Shown here: positions 43,318-51,046 of the stretch, piece after piece | Position numbering within the stretch: position 1 is the first letter of the stretch | Layout: each line of letters begins with the position of its first letter | From: Methylotenera_A sp031417915 | GTDB taxonomy: Bacteria > Pseudomonadota > Gammaproteobacteria > Burkholderiales > Methylophilaceae | DNA: 53,360 nucleotides | Direction of reading: 5' to 3' | Assembly (NCBI GenBank): GCA_031417915.1 | Contig: JANOWN010000062.1 | Location: 1 to 53,360 of the forward strand | Program-made: the position numbers and the translations under genes | The notes under the pieces: generated by a model | What the model was told of the DNA's origin: nothing | The model's input: only the letters and a program-made list of their open reading frames with translations | Databases searched by the model: none

Positions 43318-43321
43318 GTTT

Positions 43322-43349
43322 TGTAGGCACTTTCTTACAACAAAATCAG
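43322..43349 (+). promoter_or_regulatory. 28-bp regulatory element, copy C (upstream of DUF1328 operon)
   Basis: TGTAGGCACTTTCTTACA followed by ACAAAATCAG, the exact reverse complement layout of copies A and B. The AAAATCAG side faces the DUF1328 gene (ATG 81 bp away). It lies between this gene and the divergent histidine kinase, so it could act on both. Confidence 0.7.
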
Positions 43350-43430
43350 ACTATAACTGCTGAATGTAAGTAAAACATTTCAATATAGTTCGGTTGTACG
43401 TTAATTATCAATATTCGAAAGGTATTTATC

Positions 43431-43589
43431 ATGCTGCATTACACCGTTGTATTTTTCGTCATCGCAATCATCGCAGCTGTATTTGGCTTTGGCGGCATTG
43501 CAGCTGGCGCAACTGAAATTGCAAAAATCTTATTTTTTGTATTTTTAGCTATTACCATTATTTCATTCTTAATGGGCAGAAAAGGCTAA
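43431..43589 (+). CDS. DUF1328 (YtjA-like) small membrane protein
   Basis: A 52-residue protein with two transmembrane segments: MLHYTVVFFVIAIIAAVFGF, then GGIAAGATEIAKILFFVFLA and ending FLMGRKG, the standard DUF1328/UPF0391 pattern. AAAGG lies upstream of the ATG. These proteins are linked to general or osmotic stress in proteobacteria, but the molecular role is unknown. It heads a run with the YqjD-like and YqjE-like genes and has copy C of the 28-bp element as likely control site. Confidence 0.9.
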   Translation: MLHYTVVFFVIAIIAAVFGFGGIAAGATEIAKILFFVFLAITIISFLMGRKG

Positions 43590-43639
43590 GCATTCATTCG
43601 GGTTGTTCTAGTTTTTATTTATTATTTAAGGAATTTATT

Positions 43640-44092
43640 ATGTTTAATTTAGGCAAAAAAGAAGTGTTAGCTCCGCTAGCAGTAATACCAGAAGAAATGC
43701 AAGACAATGCAGTCAACATGGTAGCAAACGTTAAAAATAACGTATTAGAAGTGACTGACGATATTAAACATGCAGCAAACAAAGTAGGTAACAAAATAGA
43801 ACAATCTGGCCTAGAAGCTAAGCAAGAAGCGATTAACTTGATGGATAGCTTGAAAGCTTTATTGGCAGATTACACTACTGTGAGCAAAGCTACTAATATT
43901 AAAGATCAACTGATACATAAAGCGGTAGAATTAAAAGGCGTAGTGCAAGACGAAGCTACCCAAGCTTACCAGGCTAGTAAAGAGCGCGCTGCACAAACAG
44001 TACAAGAAAAACCGCTATTAAGTTTAGCTGTGGCATTGGGTGCGGGTGTACTAGTGGGTTATATATTAGGTACTAAACAGTCCTCTAAATAA
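43640..44092 (+). CDS. DUF883/YqjD-like membrane-anchored protein
   Basis: A 150-residue, strongly helical protein rich in Lys, Glu, Ala and Asn (VKNNVLEVTDDIKHAANKVG, KSLKALLADY-like stretches, QAYQASKERAAQTVQEKP) with a single C-terminal transmembrane helix (LLSLAVALGAGVLVGYILG). This is the ElaB/YqjD/DUF883 architecture; relatives bind ribosomes at the inner membrane in stationary phase. AAGGAA precedes the ATG. It sits 50 bp after the DUF1328 gene and 20 bp before the YqjE-like gene. Confidence 0.78.
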   Translation: MFNLGKKEVLAPLAVIPEEMQDNAVNMVANVKNNVLEVTDDIKHAANKVGNKIEQSGLEAKQEAINLMDSLKALLADYTTVSKATNIKDQLIHKAVELKGVVQDEATQAYQASKERAAQTVQEKPLLSLAVALGAGVLVGYILGTKQSSK

Positions 44093-44112
44093 TACGAGCA
44101 GTAAAAATCACC

Positions 44113-44580
44113 ATGTGGAAATCTGCACTTAAATTATTAATTGTTTTGTTTGTGCAAAACAGAATTACGCATATCAAAAATAATCCCAGCAATAATTTAA
44201 ACACGGTAAAAGAAAAAGTTGCAGTCGTGATTGAAAGTCGTGCGGCACTTTTTAAACAAAACTTTAGTGACGATTTGCAACGCATGATGAACAGTCTTTT
44301 TGGCTACTTGTTGGTGCTGCTAGCGGCAACGTGTTCTGGACTAACTGGCATGTTGTGGCTAATAGCAACCGCTTGGAACAGCCCTAATCGCAATATAATT
44401 TTAGGAACCACGATGATATTACCTCTCATTGTCAGTATCGGTATTTTTGTTTTTATACGCCACTCTTGGAAAAAAGAACCACTGTTCAGCCGTTCTATGC
44501 AACAAGTAGAAACGGATTGGTTAATATTTAGAGGTGGGTTAGATGGCACAGCAGACACTTCTGACGAAGCGAATAAGTAA
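44113..44580 (+). CDS. YqjE-like (phage-holin-family) membrane protein
   Basis: A 155-residue protein with a soluble helical N-terminus (VKEKVAVVIESRAALFKQNF) and two central transmembrane helices (YLLVLLAATCSGLTGMLWLI; IILGTTMILPLIVSIGIFVF). The YqjD/YqjE pairing is frequent in proteobacteria, which supports the call. Despite the database name there is no sign of a phage here. Function unknown; a stress-related inner-membrane role is inferred from the neighbours. Confidence 0.72.
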   Translation: MWKSALKLLIVLFVQNRITHIKNNPSNNLNTVKEKVAVVIESRAALFKQNFSDDLQRMMNSLFGYLLVLLAATCSGLTGMLWLIATAWNSPNRNIILGTTMILPLIVSIGIFVFIRHSWKKEPLFSRSMQQVETDWLIFRGGLDGTADTSDEANK

Positions 44581-44655
44581 TTTAAGTGCTGTATATTATG
44601 TTTTAATAGTTGATTAGATTTTTAGGCCTAAGAAATAAATAGTGATGGAAAAGTC

Positions 44656-45288
44656 ATGAAAAAGATTTTATTAGTCGATGATCATAACATTGTGCGCCAG
44701 GGCTTAAAAAACCTGATTGAATTAGAAGCTGACTTAGAAGTGACAGGTGAAGCGGCTTCAGGCGTTGAAGCGCTGAAGTTAATTCGCAGCAACAGTTATG
44801 ATGTCGTTGTGCTGGATATTTCAATGCCTGATAAAAACGGCGTGGATACCCTACATGATTTAAAACATATCGCACCAAATCTGCCAGTATTGATACTCAG
44901 CGGTTACGCAGAGGCACAATATGCGCTTAATTTAATTCGCAGCGGCTGCAAAGGCTATTTGTCCAAAGATGCTGATTCAGATGAAATCATTAAAGCGATT
45001 CGAACAATTGCAACTGGTAAACGCTATATCTCCTCTGCCCTAGCCGATTTAATGACTGAGCAGCTTAGCCATCCATCAGAAAAACAATTGCATGAAGCGC
45101 TATCAGATAGAGAGTTCCAAGTCTTCTTTAAGCTAGCAGGCGGTTTAAGCCCAACTGAAATCGCAGCTGAGCTTAATATTAGCATTAAAACTGTGAGCAC
45201 ATATCGAACCAGAATACTCGAGAAAATGAGTCTAAAAACCAACGCAGATTTAACTTATTATGCCATTAAAAATGAGTTGATTACTTAA
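44656..45288 (+). CDS. NarL/FixJ-type response regulator
   Basis: A 210-residue two-domain regulator. Receiver: KILLVDDHNIVRQGL, phospho-acceptor Asp in VVVLDISMPDKNGVD, then LILSGYAEA and GYLSKDA (Lys). Output: LuxR-type HTH at about 145-205 (LSDREFQVFFKLAGG, PTEIAAELNISIKTVSTYRT). It is the natural partner of the HisKA_3 kinase at 42313-43317, and the likely binder of the three 28-bp elements, since LuxR-type regulators bind short inverted repeats. The gap upstream of the gene has no clear copy of the element. Confidence 0.92.
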   Translation: MKKILLVDDHNIVRQGLKNLIELEADLEVTGEAASGVEALKLIRSNSYDVVVLDISMPDKNGVDTLHDLKHIAPNLPVLILSGYAEAQYALNLIRSGCKGYLSKDADSDEIIKAIRTIATGKRYISSALADLMTEQLSHPSEKQLHEALSDREFQVFFKLAGGLSPTEIAAELNISIKTVSTYRTRILEKMSLKTNADLTYYAIKNELIT

Positions 45289-45406
45289 TAGAGTCAACGC
45301 TGAAGCGCCTGTCAGCAAATGTAGGACAAAACCCGATATTAGACTATTTACCAATGTAGTAAACTCTTCAATATGATTATTAGAACCCAATGAAGAGACA
45401 CCCATC

Positions 45407-45838
45407 ATGTTAATGCCAAAACACAACCAAGTTGTAACATCTAAGTCGATGAAAGTGTTATTGGTAGAAGATTCAATATTGATACGCAACACATTGATTG
45501 AAATATTAAATAGCAATAGTAATTTAACTGTAAACGGCATGGCAGGAACGCAAAATAGCGCAATTGCATTACTTGATGAACAACAATTTGACATGCTTTT
45601 GGTGGATATTGAGCTGGCTGAAGGCAATGGTTTTGAGGTGATTCGTCATACACTAAGAGCAAATTATCCGTTTAAACCGCCAGTATTGGTTATGCTGACC
45701 AATCACGCCAACACACAATATCGAAAACTTGCCAAAGAACTAGGCGTCAATTATTTCTTCGATAAATCAATGGATTTTGACCTCGCGATTGAAACAATTG
45801 AACTTGAAGCTGAGAAATTTGCAATGACTGTACAATAA
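45407..45838 (+). CDS. Single-domain response regulator (receiver only)
   Basis: About 143 residues with only a CheY-like receiver: MKVLLVEDSILIRNTL, acceptor Asp in MLLVDIELAEGNGF, VLVMLTNHA and a DKSMDF segment with the conserved Lys. No output domain. Start at 45407 has a GAAGAGA site; the conserved part begins at the second ATG (45440). It could act as a phosphate sink or as a protein-interacting switch alongside the neighbouring kinase/regulator pair. It is 15 bp upstream of the EncFtn gene. Confidence 0.88.
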   Translation: MLMPKHNQVVTSKSMKVLLVEDSILIRNTLIEILNSNSNLTVNGMAGTQNSAIALLDEQQFDMLLVDIELAEGNGFEVIRHTLRANYPFKPPVLVMLTNHANTQYRKLAKELGVNYFFDKSMDFDLAIETIELEAEKFAMTVQ

Positions 45839-45853
45839 TTTAAGGAATTAAAA

Positions 45854-46141
45854 ATGTCGAGTATTGGCTTTCATGAAGACGCAGCAGATTTATGTGATGA
45901 AACAAAGGATATGCATCGTGCGATTGTTTCGCTGATGGAAGAGTTAGAAGCGGTTGATTGGTATAACCAGCGCGTAGATGCTTGCAAAGACGCCGAACTT
46001 AAGGCCCTGCTCATTCATAACCGTGACGAAGAGAAGGAACACGCTAGCATGGTAATGGAATGGATTAGACGCCATGACACGACCTTTTCTAGCTATATGC
46101 AAGAGTTTTTGTTTACTAAAAAGAAACTGGCTAAACATTAA
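45854..46141 (+). CDS. EncFtn-type ferritin-like protein without an adjacent encapsulin
   Basis: A 95-residue protein that aligns along its length to the encapsulated-ferritin family known from Rhodospirillum rubrum: ETKDMHRAIVSLMEELEAVD, then WYNQRVDACKDAELKALLIH, and NRDEEKEHASMVMEWIRRHD. The iron-binding Glu and Glu/His residues (MEELEAVDWY and EEKEHA) are kept. Family members assemble as decamers that oxidise Fe(II), usually inside an encapsulin shell. Here the protein ends FLFTKKKLAKH with no encapsulin-targeting tail, and the next gene is copZ, not a shell gene. An AAGGAA site precedes the ATG. Confidence 0.88.
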   Translation: MSSIGFHEDAADLCDETKDMHRAIVSLMEELEAVDWYNQRVDACKDAELKALLIHNRDEEKEHASMVMEWIRRHDTTFSSYMQEFLFTKKKLAKH

Positions 46142-46279
46142 TCATTGTTATTTTTAAATAAATCTGGCATTAGATAGCACCTGCGCCCCACAAAAATTAT
46201 GCTGTTGATAGCCATAATGCAGTGCCTCAACAGTGTATTAACGTGTAATTAGATTCAACTCAATTAAAGGAATATCATT

Positions 46280-46531
46280 ATGCAAACTGAACAGATAAAA
46301 GTTACAGGAATGACTTGTGGCGGGTGTGCCAGCAATGTAACACGCGCACTGAAAGCGGTTAGTGGCGTTAATAATGTAAATGTGTCGCTACCCACTGGCG
46401 AAGCGACAGTACAATACGACGAGAAGCTTACCTCTCCTGAACAATTAAAATCAATGATAAAAGAGGCTGGTTATGGCGTAGATGCATCAAATGCTACACA
46501 GCAACCTCAAGCCAAGGGTTGTTGCGGATAA
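46280..46531 (+). CDS. copZ: CopZ-like copper chaperone
   Basis: An 83-residue heavy-metal-associated domain protein: IKVTGMTCGGCASNVTRAL (M-x-C-x2-C copper site), VSLPTGEATVQYDE and LKSMIKEAGYGV. The C-terminus adds KGCCG, extra Cys that may also bind metal. It would deliver Cu(I) to the CopA ATPase that follows after 30 bp. AAAGGAA precedes the ATG. An inverted repeat CTGTTGA/TCAACAG (46202-46233) lies upstream, but no typical CueR operator is seen. Confidence 0.9.
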   Translation: MQTEQIKVTGMTCGGCASNVTRALKAVSGVNNVNVSLPTGEATVQYDEKLTSPEQLKSMIKEAGYGVDASNATQQPQAKGCCG

Positions 46532-46561
46532 GTTGCTTTAATGACATTAGGAGCAAATATC

Positions 46562-48892
46562 ATGAGCGTAGATAGCCCAGGCCTGCAAACGTTGAAAGAC
46601 CCCATCTGCGGCATGACAGTGACAGAGCAATCTCCACATGTGTTTAATTACAAGGGTAAGCCAGTTTATTTTTGTAGTGCCGGTTGCAAAGCTAAGTATG
46701 CGGCTGATCCAGCGAAGTATGTGGGTGGAGACTCTAGCTCTGATACACCAGTTTTAGAAACAGAATCTACTCTGCCCGAACCAGCCCTTACAGGTACAAT
46801 CTACACTTGTCCTATGCACCCAGAGGTTCGACAAGACCATGCTGGAGCATGCCCTAAATGCGGCATGGCTTTAGAGCCAGAAATGCCTAGTTTAGAAGAT
46901 AGCGAGAGTCCTGAGCTGCTGGACTTCAAAAGACGTTTCATTTGGACGCTACCACTTACCATCATCGTTACTCTGCTGGCAATGCTGGGTCACCGTTTCC
47001 AATGGGTTGAGATGACTACGCAAAGCTGGGTAGAGCTCGTCCTATCACTGCCTATCGTGCTGTGGGCTGGCTGGCCATTTTTTGAACGCGGCGTTCAGTC
47101 AGTTATTAATCGCAGCCCCAATATGTGGACATTGATTGGCTTGGGAACTGCTGCTGCATTTGTTTACAGCGTTGTGGCGACGGTTGCACCCAATGTATTC
47201 CCTGCATCCTTTATTGCGATGGGTCGCGTAGCTGTCTACTTTGAAGCGGCAGCAGTGATTATTTCGTTAACGCTCCTCGGTCAAATTTTAGAACTCAAGG
47301 CACGTTCACAAACTTCAGCTGCAATAAAATCGTTACTCGGCTTATCACCTAAAACAGCACGCAGAATTAATGCAGATGGCCTTGAAGAAGATGTACCTAT
47401 CACGCACGTACATGTAGGCGATATGTTACGCATTCGCCCAGGTGAAAAAATCCCTGTCGACGGTGTGGTGACTGAGGGTGGAAGTGCAGTGAATGAATCT
47501 ATGCTGACTGGAGAGCCGATGCCAGTGACTAAAAGTATTGGTGATAAGCTCATTGGCGCAACATTAAACACCAATGGCGCACTTATCATGCGCTCAGAAA
47601 AAGTTGGGGCACAAACGGTGCTAGCGAGTATCGTACAAATGGTGACACAAGCCCAACGCTCTAAAGCACCCATGCAACGAATGGCAGACCAAGTGGCTGG
47701 CTACTTTGTGGTTACTGTCGTTAGCATCGCGCTAATCACATTCTTTGTTTGGGGTTTCTTTGGGCCCGAGCCGAGTTGGGCATTTGGTTTAATCAATGCA
47801 GTAGCTGTACTTATCATAGCCTGTCCTTGCGCACTAGGACTTGCAACACCAATGTCTATTATGGTCGCTACTGGCAAAGCTGCAACGCAAGGTATTCTAT
47901 TCCGCGACGCAGCTGCCATTGAAAACTTCCGTAAAGTGGATACATTAATCGTAGACAAGACTGGCACGCTAACTGAGGGTAAGCCGCGATTTAATCTAGC
48001 CGTAGCATCGTCAGGTTACACCGAAGACGAAGTATTGCGCTTAGCAGCCAGTCTTGACCAAGGCAGTGAGCATCCATTAGCAGATGCTATTGTAAAAGCT
48101 GCACGTGAACGTAAGTTAGTCATTGATAAAGTAGATGACTTTGAGTCCAGCACTGGTATAGGCGTGCGTGGTCATGTAGATGGCAAACAATTGGCGCTTG
48201 GTAATACTGCGCTGATGACTCAGCTTAATATTCAAATTGAATCATTAAAAGTACAGGCAGAGGAATTACGTGCAACCAGCGCAAGTGTGATGTATCTAGC
48301 AGTTGATGGTCAGCCAGCAGGGTTGCTATCCGTGTCAGATCCAATTAAAGAAAGCACAGCCGAAGCATTGGCTACTTTAAAATCTTCAGGCATGCGTGTC
48401 ATCATGGCGACAGGCGATGGATTGATGACTGCAAAGTCAGTGGCCGCCAAGTTAGGTATTGATGAAGTATACGGAGAAGTTAAACCTGCCGATAAATTGG
48501 CACTGGTAGATAAGTTGCAACGCGATGGCCGTATTGTGGCAATGGCAGGAGATGGTATCAACGATGCGCCTGCGCTTGCCAAAGCTGATGTAGGTGTGGC
48601 GATGGGTACTGGCACTGATGTAGCAATGAATAGCGCGCAAGTGACCCTCGTTAAAGGTGACTTGCGCGGCATTGCTCAAGCCCGCGAGATTTCTGAGCAA
48701 ACCATCACCAATATGAAACAGAACTTAGGCTTTGCATTTATATATAACGCGTTAGGCGTTCCACTAGCTGCTGGTGTGCTTTATCCGTTTACAGGCTGGC
48801 TACTTTCACCCATGATTGCGGCGCTAGCGATGAGTTTGAGTTCTGTATCTGTGATTACCAATGCATTGCGTTTGAGAAAGTCTGGTCACTAA
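46562..48892 (+). CDS. copA: Copper-exporting P1B-type ATPase CopA with YHS and heavy-metal-binding domains
   Basis: About 776 residues. The N-terminus has a YHS domain (LKDPICGMTVTEQSP through YFCSAGCKAKYAADPAKYV) and a second metal-binding module (YTCPMHPEVRQDHAG, CPKCGMALEPE), then the ATPase: GEPMPVTKS (actuator region), CPC in IACPCALGLATP, phosphorylation site DKTGTLTEG and hinge AGDGINDAPALAKADV. It pumps Cu(I) to the periplasm. The start at 46562 has AGGAG upstream; the ATG at 46541 is less likely. It forms an operon with copZ. The classical N-terminal HMA domain is absent, its role being taken by the separate CopZ and the YHS module. Confidence 0.95.
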   Translation: MSVDSPGLQTLKDPICGMTVTEQSPHVFNYKGKPVYFCSAGCKAKYAADPAKYVGGDSSSDTPVLETESTLPEPALTGTIYTCPMHPEVRQDHAGACPKCGMALEPEMPSLEDSESPELLDFKRRFIWTLPLTIIVTLLAMLGHRFQWVEMTTQSWVELVLSLPIVLWAGWPFFERGVQSVINRSPNMWTLIGLGTAAAFVYSVVATVAPNVFPASFIAMGRVAVYFEAAAVIISLTLLGQILELKARSQTSAAIKSLLGLSPKTARRINADGLEEDVPITHVHVGDMLRIRPGEKIPVDGVVTEGGSAVNESMLTGEPMPVTKSIGDKLIGATLNTNGALIMRSEKVGAQTVLASIVQMVTQAQRSKAPMQRMADQVAGYFVVTVVSIALITFFVWGFFGPEPSWAFGLINAVAVLIIACPCALGLATPMSIMVATGKAATQGILFRDAAAIENFRKVDTLIVDKTGTLTEGKPRFNLAVASSGYTEDEVLRLAASLDQGSEHPLADAIVKAARERKLVIDKVDDFESSTGIGVRGHVDGKQLALGNTALMTQLNIQIESLKVQAEELRATSASVMYLAVDGQPAGLLSVSDPIKESTAEALATLKSSGMRVIMATGDGLMTAKSVAAKLGIDEVYGEVKPADKLALVDKLQRDGRIVAMAGDGINDAPALAKADVGVAMGTGTDVAMNSAQVTLVKGDLRGIAQAREISEQTITNMKQNLGFAFIYNALGVPLAAGVLYPFTGWLLSPMIAALAMSLSSVSVITNALRLRKSGH

Positions 48893-49066
48893 AGTAGCTT
48901 TTGATGGCAGTTGTAATAAAAATATAAAAAACTTAGTATAACTGGCTACTATTTAATAATTACAAACACCCGTTTGAACATACTCTTAATTTGAAAGCAA
49001 TAGCCTAGCTGTTATCAAATATCGAATAAACCTCTAGCAACGATTTTACTTTTTTAGGAAATTATA

Positions 49067-49648
49067 ATGGAACATCAACTACCCGATTTGCCCTATGCTA
49101 AAAATGCATTAGAACCCTATATTTCTTATGAAACTATCGAGTTTCACTATGGAAAGCACCACAAAACTTATATCACTAAATTAAATGCACTTATAAAAGG
49201 CACTGAATTTGAAAATGCCAGCCTTGAAGACACGATCAAGAAATCTACAGGTGCTATTTTTAACAATGCAGCCCAAGTGTGGAATCATACTTTTTACTGG
49301 AATGGCCTTAAACCAAACAGCAATGGCACGCCTGACGGCTTAATGGCAGATGCTATCAATGCAAAATGGGGATCTTTTGAAGAATTTAAAAAAGCTTTTA
49401 CACAGTGCGCACTTGATACATTTGGTTCTGGATGGGCTTGGCTAGTGAAACGCAAAGACGGAAGCTTAGACCTAGTTTCAACCAGCAATGCTGCCACTCC
49501 TCTCACTGGCGATGCCAAACCACTGCTAACCTGTGACGTTTGGGAGCATGCTTATTATGTCGATTACCGCAATGCGCGTGCTGATTATATTGAAAAGTAC
49601 TGGAATATTGTTAATTGGGACTTTGTGGCATCAAATTTCAAAGCATAA
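49067..49648 (+). CDS. sodB: Iron superoxide dismutase SodB
   Basis: A 193-residue Fe/Mn-family SOD of complete length: metal ligands in EFHYGKHHKTYI, NNAAQVWNHTFYW and CDVWEHAYYVDYR, plus FGSGWAWLV. The AAQVWNHTFYWNGL and FGSGWAWL sequences favour the Fe type. It detoxifies superoxide in the cytoplasm. AGGAAA precedes the ATG; the 174-bp upstream gap is AT-rich and has no clear Fur box. It lies beside the ferritin and copper genes, forming a metal and oxidative stress group. Confidence 0.94.
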   Translation: MEHQLPDLPYAKNALEPYISYETIEFHYGKHHKTYITKLNALIKGTEFENASLEDTIKKSTGAIFNNAAQVWNHTFYWNGLKPNSNGTPDGLMADAINAKWGSFEEFKKAFTQCALDTFGSGWAWLVKRKDGSLDLVSTSNAATPLTGDAKPLLTCDVWEHAYYVDYRNARADYIEKYWNIVNWDFVASNFKA

Positions 49649-49657
49649 TCCCACATT

Positions 49658-49675
49658 TGTCAGATTAATCTGACA
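49658..49675. promoter_or_regulatory. Perfect 18-bp palindrome after sodB
   Basis: TGTCAGATTAATCTGACA is perfectly self-complementary. It lies 10 bp after the sodB stop and 105 bp before the glycine-zipper lipoprotein ATG. With no T-tract it is a poor terminator; a dimeric repressor site for the downstream gene is more likely. The binding protein is unknown. Confidence 0.5.
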
Positions 49676-49779
49676 GCATAATCGGCTATATCCTTATTCA
49701 AAAAGATGTCTTACCTGCAGATAATAACTATATGCAACACAAACGGCGTTGCAACTTATTACAAATTAGGAGACATCAA

Positions 49780-49998
49780 ATGAACACATTAACTGCAAAA
49801 AAATTAAGTACTTTAGTAGTTTTAGCCTGTGCATTAAGCATGACCGCATGTGGCAGCATGTCCACCCGTGATAAAAGTACTGCCATAGGTGCTGGTATCG
49901 GCGCAATCGGTGGCGCAGTGCTCACTGGCGGCAGTGCGTTAGGCACAGTAGGTGGCGCTGCAGTTGGTGGAGTTATTGGTAACCAAGTAGGGAAATAG
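49780..49998 (+). CDS. Small glycine-zipper lipoprotein
   Basis: About 72 residues. ATG at 49780 has AGGAG upstream; the longer frame is not conserved-looking. Lipoprotein signal (KLSTLVVLACALSMTAC, lipobox Cys) followed by a glycine-zipper 2TM segment (AIGAGIGAIGGAVLTGGSAL, then GTVGGAAVGGVIGNQVGK). Resembles OsmB/SlyB-type envelope-stress lipoproteins. It is convergent with sppA, with a 39-bp repeat hairpin between. Confidence 0.85.
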   Translation: MNTLTAKKLSTLVVLACALSMTACGSMSTRDKSTAIGAGIGAIGGAVLTGGSALGTVGGAAVGGVIGNQVGK

Positions 49999-50017
49999 TT
50001 TATAAGTATAAAAATAG

Positions 50018-50056
50018 ATGCCCTGCAACCCCCATGGATATTGGGCTGCAGGGCAT
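50018..50056. repeat. 39-bp palindromic repeat, copy 6 (lipoprotein/sppA gap)
   Basis: The best-preserved copy. The arms extend to 16 perfect base pairs (50012-50027 with 50047-50062), continued by CCC/GGG after one mismatch, around the CCATGGATATT loop. It lies between the converging lipoprotein and sppA genes, and with A-rich and T-rich flanks on both sides it is a good bidirectional terminator. Confidence 0.88.
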
Positions 50057-50074
50057 CTATTTCCAGCTCTTTTG

Positions 50075-51022
50075 CTATCTTATGCTAATGCCTTTTGTCA
50101 GCGCATCCACACCAATCGCTTTCGCCATGCTCGCACCTAATCGTTTAGCAAAGCGATCCACCACGGTTTCTTGGTAGGTGTAATCGACAATTTCTTCTTG
50201 TTTAATCACCTCGCGGGCGACGTAATCTGCGCTTCCCAGCGCATCGGCAAGGCCAAGCTTAATACTTTGCTCACCGCTCCAAAATAAGCCACTAAAGGTT
50301 TCTGGGGTTTCTTTTAAGCGGCTGCCGCGACCATTGCGCACTACCGTTTTGAATTGCTCGTGAATTTCATTGAGCATGGTTTGTGCCAGCACTTTGTGCT
50401 TTTCATTTACTGGCGAAAATGGATCGAGCATGGCTTTGTTCTCGCCCGCAGTTAATAAACGGCGCTCTACACCCACTTTTTTCATCACTTCGGTAAAGCC
50501 GTAGCCATCCATCAACACGCCGATGGAGCCGACGATGCTGCCCTTATCCACATAGATTTTATCGGTCGCCACCGCAATGTAATAGCCACCAGAGGCGCAA
50601 ATATCTTCCACCACGCCATACACGGGGATTTTTGGGTGCAGTTTCTTTTGGCGCACGATTTCATCGTTAATAATACCCGCCTGCACTGGGCTACCGCCTG
50701 GCGTGTTAAAGCGTAAAATGATACCTTTGGTATTGGTGCTTTCGTAAGCCTCATTCAGGCTGCTGATGAATGAATCCGCGTTCACATCACCGCCTGGCTC
50801 GATGACGCCGTTAATCTCAATTAGCGCGGCATGCGGGCCAGCGCCGCCTTTGCCGCCAAACAAACCAAGCCCTAAAATCAGCAACAAAAACAAGTAGCCG
50901 AAAGTGAGGCACTTAAAAAATATGCTCCAACGCCGTGCAGTTTGCTGCTCTTTTAAACCAGAAAGCGCCAGCTTTTCGATGGTTTGTTGTTGCCAATTGT
51001 TATTGTTTTCTTGTTCAGCCAT
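50075..51022 (-). CDS. sppA: Signal peptide peptidase SppA (S49 family)
   Basis: A 315-residue membrane-anchored Ser-Lys protease: one N-terminal transmembrane helix (FGYLFLLLILGLGLFGG), LIEINGVIEPGGDVNAD, ILRFNTPGGSPVQAGI, nucleophile Ser in DICASGGYYIAVATDKIY, and catalytic-Lys region LTAGENKAMLDPFSP. The short form (single S49 domain) degrades leftover signal peptides in the membrane. It is last in the minus-strand rluC-HAD-Rieske-sppA run, 24 bp after the Rieske gene. Confidence 0.93.
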   Translation of the reverse strand: MAEQENNNNWQQQTIEKLALSGLKEQQTARRWSIFFKCLTFGYLFLLLILGLGLFGGKGGAGPHAALIEINGVIEPGGDVNADSFISSLNEAYESTNTKGIILRFNTPGGSPVQAGIINDEIVRQKKLHPKIPVYGVVEDICASGGYYIAVATDKIYVDKGSIVGSIGVLMDGYGFTEVMKKVGVERRLLTAGENKAMLDPFSPVNEKHKVLAQTMLNEIHEQFKTVVRNGRGSRLKETPETFSGLFWSGEQSIKLGLADALGSADYVAREVIKQEEIVDYTYQETVVDRFAKRLGASMAKAIGVDALTKGISIR

Positions 51023-51046
51023 TTCAAGGTTTCCTATTTATATGGT

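Noticed and set aside
44113..44580. Holin-family annotation as a sign of prophage
   Set aside because: The gene sits in a YqjD/YqjE-type stress run and no other phage gene is present.
46197..46233. Inverted repeats upstream of copZ as a CueR operator
   Set aside because: The dyads do not match the usual ACCTT/AAGGT CueR pattern, so no regulator is assigned.
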